Positions 53,038 through 55,851 of a stretch of 55,851 bases of DNA are shown one piece after another. The stretch is from Chitinophaga pinensis (lineage in GTDB: Bacteria; Bacteroidota; Bacteroidia; Chitinophagales; Chitinophagaceae), in assembly GCA_945874755.1 (NCBI GenBank), contig CAMCHR010000005.1:1-55851 (forward strand), read 5' to 3'. Made by a program: the position numbers and the translations under genes. Numbering within the stretch: position 1 is the stretch's first letter; each line of letters starts with the position of its first letter. The notes under the pieces are model-generated. The model made no database searches, was not told the origin of the DNA, and worked only from the letters and a program-made list of their open reading frames with translations.

Positions 53038-54093
53038 TTAGCTATTCATAATTTTATTTTGTTGTTGTATACTTTCCATGTGCACTGCATCCATGTATTT
53101 AGTGATAAAGTCATCACTCAATCCCAAAACATTCCCTTTAGCAACCGCTCTTTCTAAAATTTCATTCCAACGGTTGGTCTGAAGGATGGTGATGTCGTTG
53201 TTCTTTTTATATTCACCAATTTTTTGTGCCACTTTCATACGTGTAGATAAGACTTGTAACAATTCATCATCTAATTGATTGATTTGTTGACGCAGTTTTT
53301 CCAATGCCATATGAAATTCTTCGGAGGCAATATTTTCTTTTCTCCAACGAATGGCTTCCAGCATTTCCTTCAATACTTCGGGCGTAATTTGTTGTTTCGC
53401 ATCACTCCAAGCATTGTCTGGATCAATATGTGATTCAATGATCAAACCATCAAAGTCTAAGTCAATTGCTTGTTGTGCTACTGCTTGCAAAATATCACGA
53501 CGACCACAAATATGAGAAGGGTCATTGATCATTGGAATACCTGGATAACGACGCTTCATCTCAATGGCTAGATGCCACATAGGTGCATTGCGATATTCGG
53601 TATTGCCATAAGAACTAAAACCTCTGTGAATCAGTCCAAGTTCTTCGATACCTGCTTTGGCAATACGTTCCATACCACCCACCCATAATTCTAAATCTGG
53701 ATTCAATGGATTTTTAATTAACACAGGCACTTTCACCCCTCTTAAAGCATCTGCTATTTCTTGCACACTAAAAGGATTCACAGTCGTTCTTGCACCAATC
53801 CAAAGTACATCCACTCCAAAATGCAAGGCATCTTCCACTTGTTTACCAGTAGCTACTTCTACTGCAACTGGTAATCCTGTTTCCTTTTTTGCTTGTTGCA
53901 ACCAAGGCAAACCTTTCGTACCAATCCCTTCAAAGCTTCCAGGTCTTGTCCTTGGTTTCCAGATACCTGCGCGCATAATGTCGACTCTGCCTGTAGCAGC
54001 TAATCGAATAGCTGTTTGCATCACTTGTTCTTCTGTTTCTGCACTACAAGGACCTGAAATAATCAATGGTGCTTTTTGTAATAAAATTCCCAT
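53038..54093 (-). CDS. Bifunctional DAHP synthase / chorismate mutase (type II)
   Basis: The N-terminal ~255 residues are 3-deoxy-7-phosphoheptulonate synthase of the KDO8PS-like (AroA-beta) type: ISGPCSAETEEQV, MRAGIWKPRTRPGSFEGIG (split at KPRTRP), WIGARTTVNPF, DPSHICGRRDI and IESHIDPDNAWSDAKQQ. The C-terminal ~85 residues are an AroQ chorismate mutase (LEKLRQQINQLDDELLQVLSTRMKVAQKIGEYK, split at LDDELL). The fusion lets the end product prephenate, or the mutase domain itself, control the entry step. ATG at 54093 is preferred to a TTG at 54102. It heads the minus-strand aro run. Confidence 0.94.
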   Translation of the reverse strand: MGILLQKAPLIISGPCSAETEEQVMQTAIRLAATGRVDIMRAGIWKPRTRPGSFEGIGTKGLPWLQQAKKETGLPVAVEVATGKQVEDALHFGVDVLWIGARTTVNPFSVQEIADALRGVKVPVLIKNPLNPDLELWVGGMERIAKAGIEELGLIHRGFSSYGNTEYRNAPMWHLAIEMKRRYPGIPMINDPSHICGRRDILQAVAQQAIDLDFDGLIIESHIDPDNAWSDAKQQITPEVLKEMLEAIRWRKENIASEEFHMALEKLRQQINQLDDELLQVLSTRMKVAQKIGEYKKNNDITILQTNRWNEILERAVAKGNVLGLSDDFITKYMDAVHMESIQQQNKIMNS

Positions 54094-54129
54094 GTTAACC
54101 AATTTTAATATTTGAGATGTTGTTATGCT

Positions 54130-55851
54130 TTATCCTTCGTTACTGCCTCTTTGACCACCGCTATCTGCATCATTCATGCGAATACGACGACCCTTATAAT
54201 TTTTACCATCTAAAGCACTGATCATTTTCTTGGCAGAACTTGCTTCAATTTCGATCCAGCTATTCATGTCTCTCATATCAATTTTTCCTAAAACATCTTT
54301 CTTCAAATCACTCATGTCTAAAATGAATTGTAAGAAACTCGCTTTATAAAAACCATCCTTCGTTCCTAAATTCACGAATAAACGAGTTGCACCTGCAGTA
54401 CCTCTTGATTGACTACGACCGCCTCTATCTCCGCGATCAGCACCGCGATCTCCACCACTTCTGCTGTCATTATTCATTCTATCTCCGCCACTTCTGCGAT
54501 CCGAGAATTCGTTACGTCCTCTTTCTCTATTACGATCCTGCATGCCACCAACATCACGACGGCCTTTTTCAGCTGCACGGATATTTAAATCTGCCGCATT
54601 TTCATAATACGCTAAGAAACGATTAAACTCCAAAGCAGCTACGCGCTTCAAAATTTCTTCTTTAGACATGTCTGCAAATTTCTCTGCTAACATCGGAACA
54701 TAAGTTTCATAATCACCATGGCTTACATCGGTAGACATTAATTTATCCATTACATGGAAGAATTGTTTTCTACAAACATCTTTACCACTAGGGATATCTA
54801 ATTTATGAAAAGTGCTTTTATTGATATTCTCAATTTGACGTAATCTGTAAGACTCTCTTGCATGCACAATCGAGATACAAATACCTTGGCTACCAGCACG
54901 ACCTGTACGACCGCTTCGGTGTGTATATACTTCTACATCATCTGGCAATTCATAGTTTATAACGTGCGTGATGCCTTTTACATCAATACCACGAGCAGCC
55001 ACATCGGTAGCAATTAACAATTGTAATGTTTTATCTCTGAACTGACCCATCACTCTATCACGTTGTTGTTGTGTTAAATCACCATGGATGGCATCTATAT
55101 CATACCCTTCTCTTGTTAAACGAGCCGAGACATCTTGTGCATCTGCCTTCGTTCTTGTAAAGATGATACCATAAATACCTGGGTTAAAATCGATGATTCT
55201 TTTTAAAGTCTCATAACGATACTGCGCCGAGGTCACATAAAATTGGTGATCGATACTTTTATTCGTCGCATTCACTTTACCAATGGTTACTTCCACAGGC
55301 TCTTTCATGTAGCGCTTACTTACTTTTTTTATTTCAGTTGGCATCGTTGCACTAAATAACCAAATACTTTCTCTGTTTGGTGTGTTCTTTAAGATAAACT
55401 CAATGTCTTCTTGGAATCCCATATTCAACATTTCATCTGCCTCGTCTAAAACAACATATTCAATTTGCTCTAAGTTGATTGCTTTTCTTTCGATCAAGTC
55501 AATCAAACGTCCTGGTGTAGCTACAATAATTTGTACCCCTCTTTTCAAATCTCTAATTTGCATACCAATGGATGTACCACCGTATACTGCCAAGACTTGA
55601 ACACCAGCAACGTGCTTTTTAAACAAGTTAATTTCATTCACTATTTGCATACACAATTCACGTGTAGGACAAACTACCAAAGCTTGTGGATGCTTGTCGG
55701 CTGTTTTGATTAATTGAATCAATGGCAAACCAAATGCGGCTGTTTTACCAGTACCTGTTTGTGCCAATCCAATAAAATCTTTTGTTCCGCTAATTAATAC
55801 CGGAATTGAACGCTCCTGAATTTCTGTAGCATGTGTATAGCCTAATTCAGT
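54130..55851 (-). CDS. DEAD-box RNA helicase with DbpA-like RNA-binding domain, N-terminus cut
   Basis: The gene runs off the right end of the window. The visible ~573 residues hold motifs GYTHATEIQERSIP (Q-motif end), AQTGTGKTAAFG (Walker A), PTRELCMQI, DEADEMLNMGF, SATMPTE, TDVAARGIDV and HRSGRTGRAGSQG. After ~residue 370 come a helical segment, an Arg/Gly-rich RGG/RSGGD linker (~430-490) and a DbpA-type RRM-like domain (GATRLFVNLGTKDGFY to KGRRIRMND). This layout is that of CsdA/DeaD helicases acting in ribosome assembly and cold response. The N-terminal ~30 residues are missing from the window. Confidence 0.93.
   Translation of the reverse strand, partial: TELGYTHATEIQERSIPVLISGTKDFIGLAQTGTGKTAAFGLPLIQLIKTADKHPQALVVCPTRELCMQIVNEINLFKKHVAGVQVLAVYGGTSIGMQIRDLKRGVQIIVATPGRLIDLIERKAINLEQIEYVVLDEADEMLNMGFQEDIEFILKNTPNRESIWLFSATMPTEIKKVSKRYMKEPVEVTIGKVNATNKSIDHQFYVTSAQYRYETLKRIIDFNPGIYGIIFTRTKADAQDVSARLTREGYDIDAIHGDLTQQQRDRVMGQFRDKTLQLLIATDVAARGIDVKGITHVINYELPDDVEVYTHRSGRTGRAGSQGICISIVHARESYRLRQIENINKSTFHKLDIPSGKDVCRKQFFHVMDKLMSTDVSHGDYETYVPMLAEKFADMSKEEILKRVAALEFNRFLAYYENAADLNIRAAEKGRRDVGGMQDRNRERGRNEFSDRRSGGDRMNNDSRSGGDRGADRGDRGGRSQSRGTAGATRLFVNLGTKDGFYKASFLQFILDMSDLKKDVLGKIDMRDMNSWIEIEASSAKKMISALDGKNYKGRRIRMNDADSGGQRGSNEG

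Overview
The window looks like a piece of a Bacteroidota chromosome, most likely from the Chitinophagales/Chitinophagaceae group. That placement is an inference from several things seen together: A+T-rich DNA, secreted proteins ending in type IX secretion (T9SS) sorting domains, many short outer-membrane beta-barrel proteins, a bacillithiol gene (bshC), a class-IV set of housekeeping genes in the compact Bacteroidota style, and promoters of the TTTG-N19-TAnnTTTG type. The clearest of these promoters stands in front of the tRNA-Lys gene.

Region 1 (1-15.4 kb) is housekeeping. It holds the 3' end of ahcY, a large outer-membrane protein, a DUF2452 protein, a UbiD-type decarboxylase, pdxJ, purE, bshC, a sterol-desaturase-family hydroxylase, rimO, prfC, lpdA, a SAM hydrolase-family protein and an SDR oxidoreductase. 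Several convergent pairs overlap at their 3' ends (4 to 47 bp).

Region 2 (15.5-30 kb) is accessory. tRNA-Lys(TTT) is followed by about 4.7 kb of strikingly A+T-rich DNA. This segment ends in a second copy of the tRNA 3' end and its downstream terminator, which is the footprint of an element inserted at a tRNA gene, but no integrase is present. Its cargo is four envelope proteins, a Kv-like six-helix ion channel and a stand-alone HsdR-N-type PD-(D/E)xK nuclease in one transcription unit. Next come two very large T9SS substrates: a 1394-residue protein with an HExxH metallopeptidase motif and a 1273-residue FG-GAP/VCBS protein. They share a homologous C-terminal module. A surface lipoprotein and a small membrane protein lie between them. 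A 23-bp exact repeat brackets the 1394-residue gene.

Region 3 (29.6-47 kb) returns to core functions: class-IV aminotransferase, BNR/VPS10-type repeat protein, glycosyltransferase, C-terminal processing protease, BadF/N-acetylglucosamine-kinase-like protein, TPR protein, etfBA, a DUF151 nuclease with a UVR motif, ispE, an ammonium transporter, plsC-like acyltransferase, priA and murB.

Region 4 (46.8-55.85 kb) is on the minus strand: an OmpA-family protein and its barrel-only paralogue, an RlpA-like protein, DUF952, the shikimate run aroC-aroA-aroB-DAHP synthase/chorismate mutase, and a DEAD-box RNA helicase cut off by the window end. Together the aro genes supply chorismate; aroD/aroE/aroK are not in this window.
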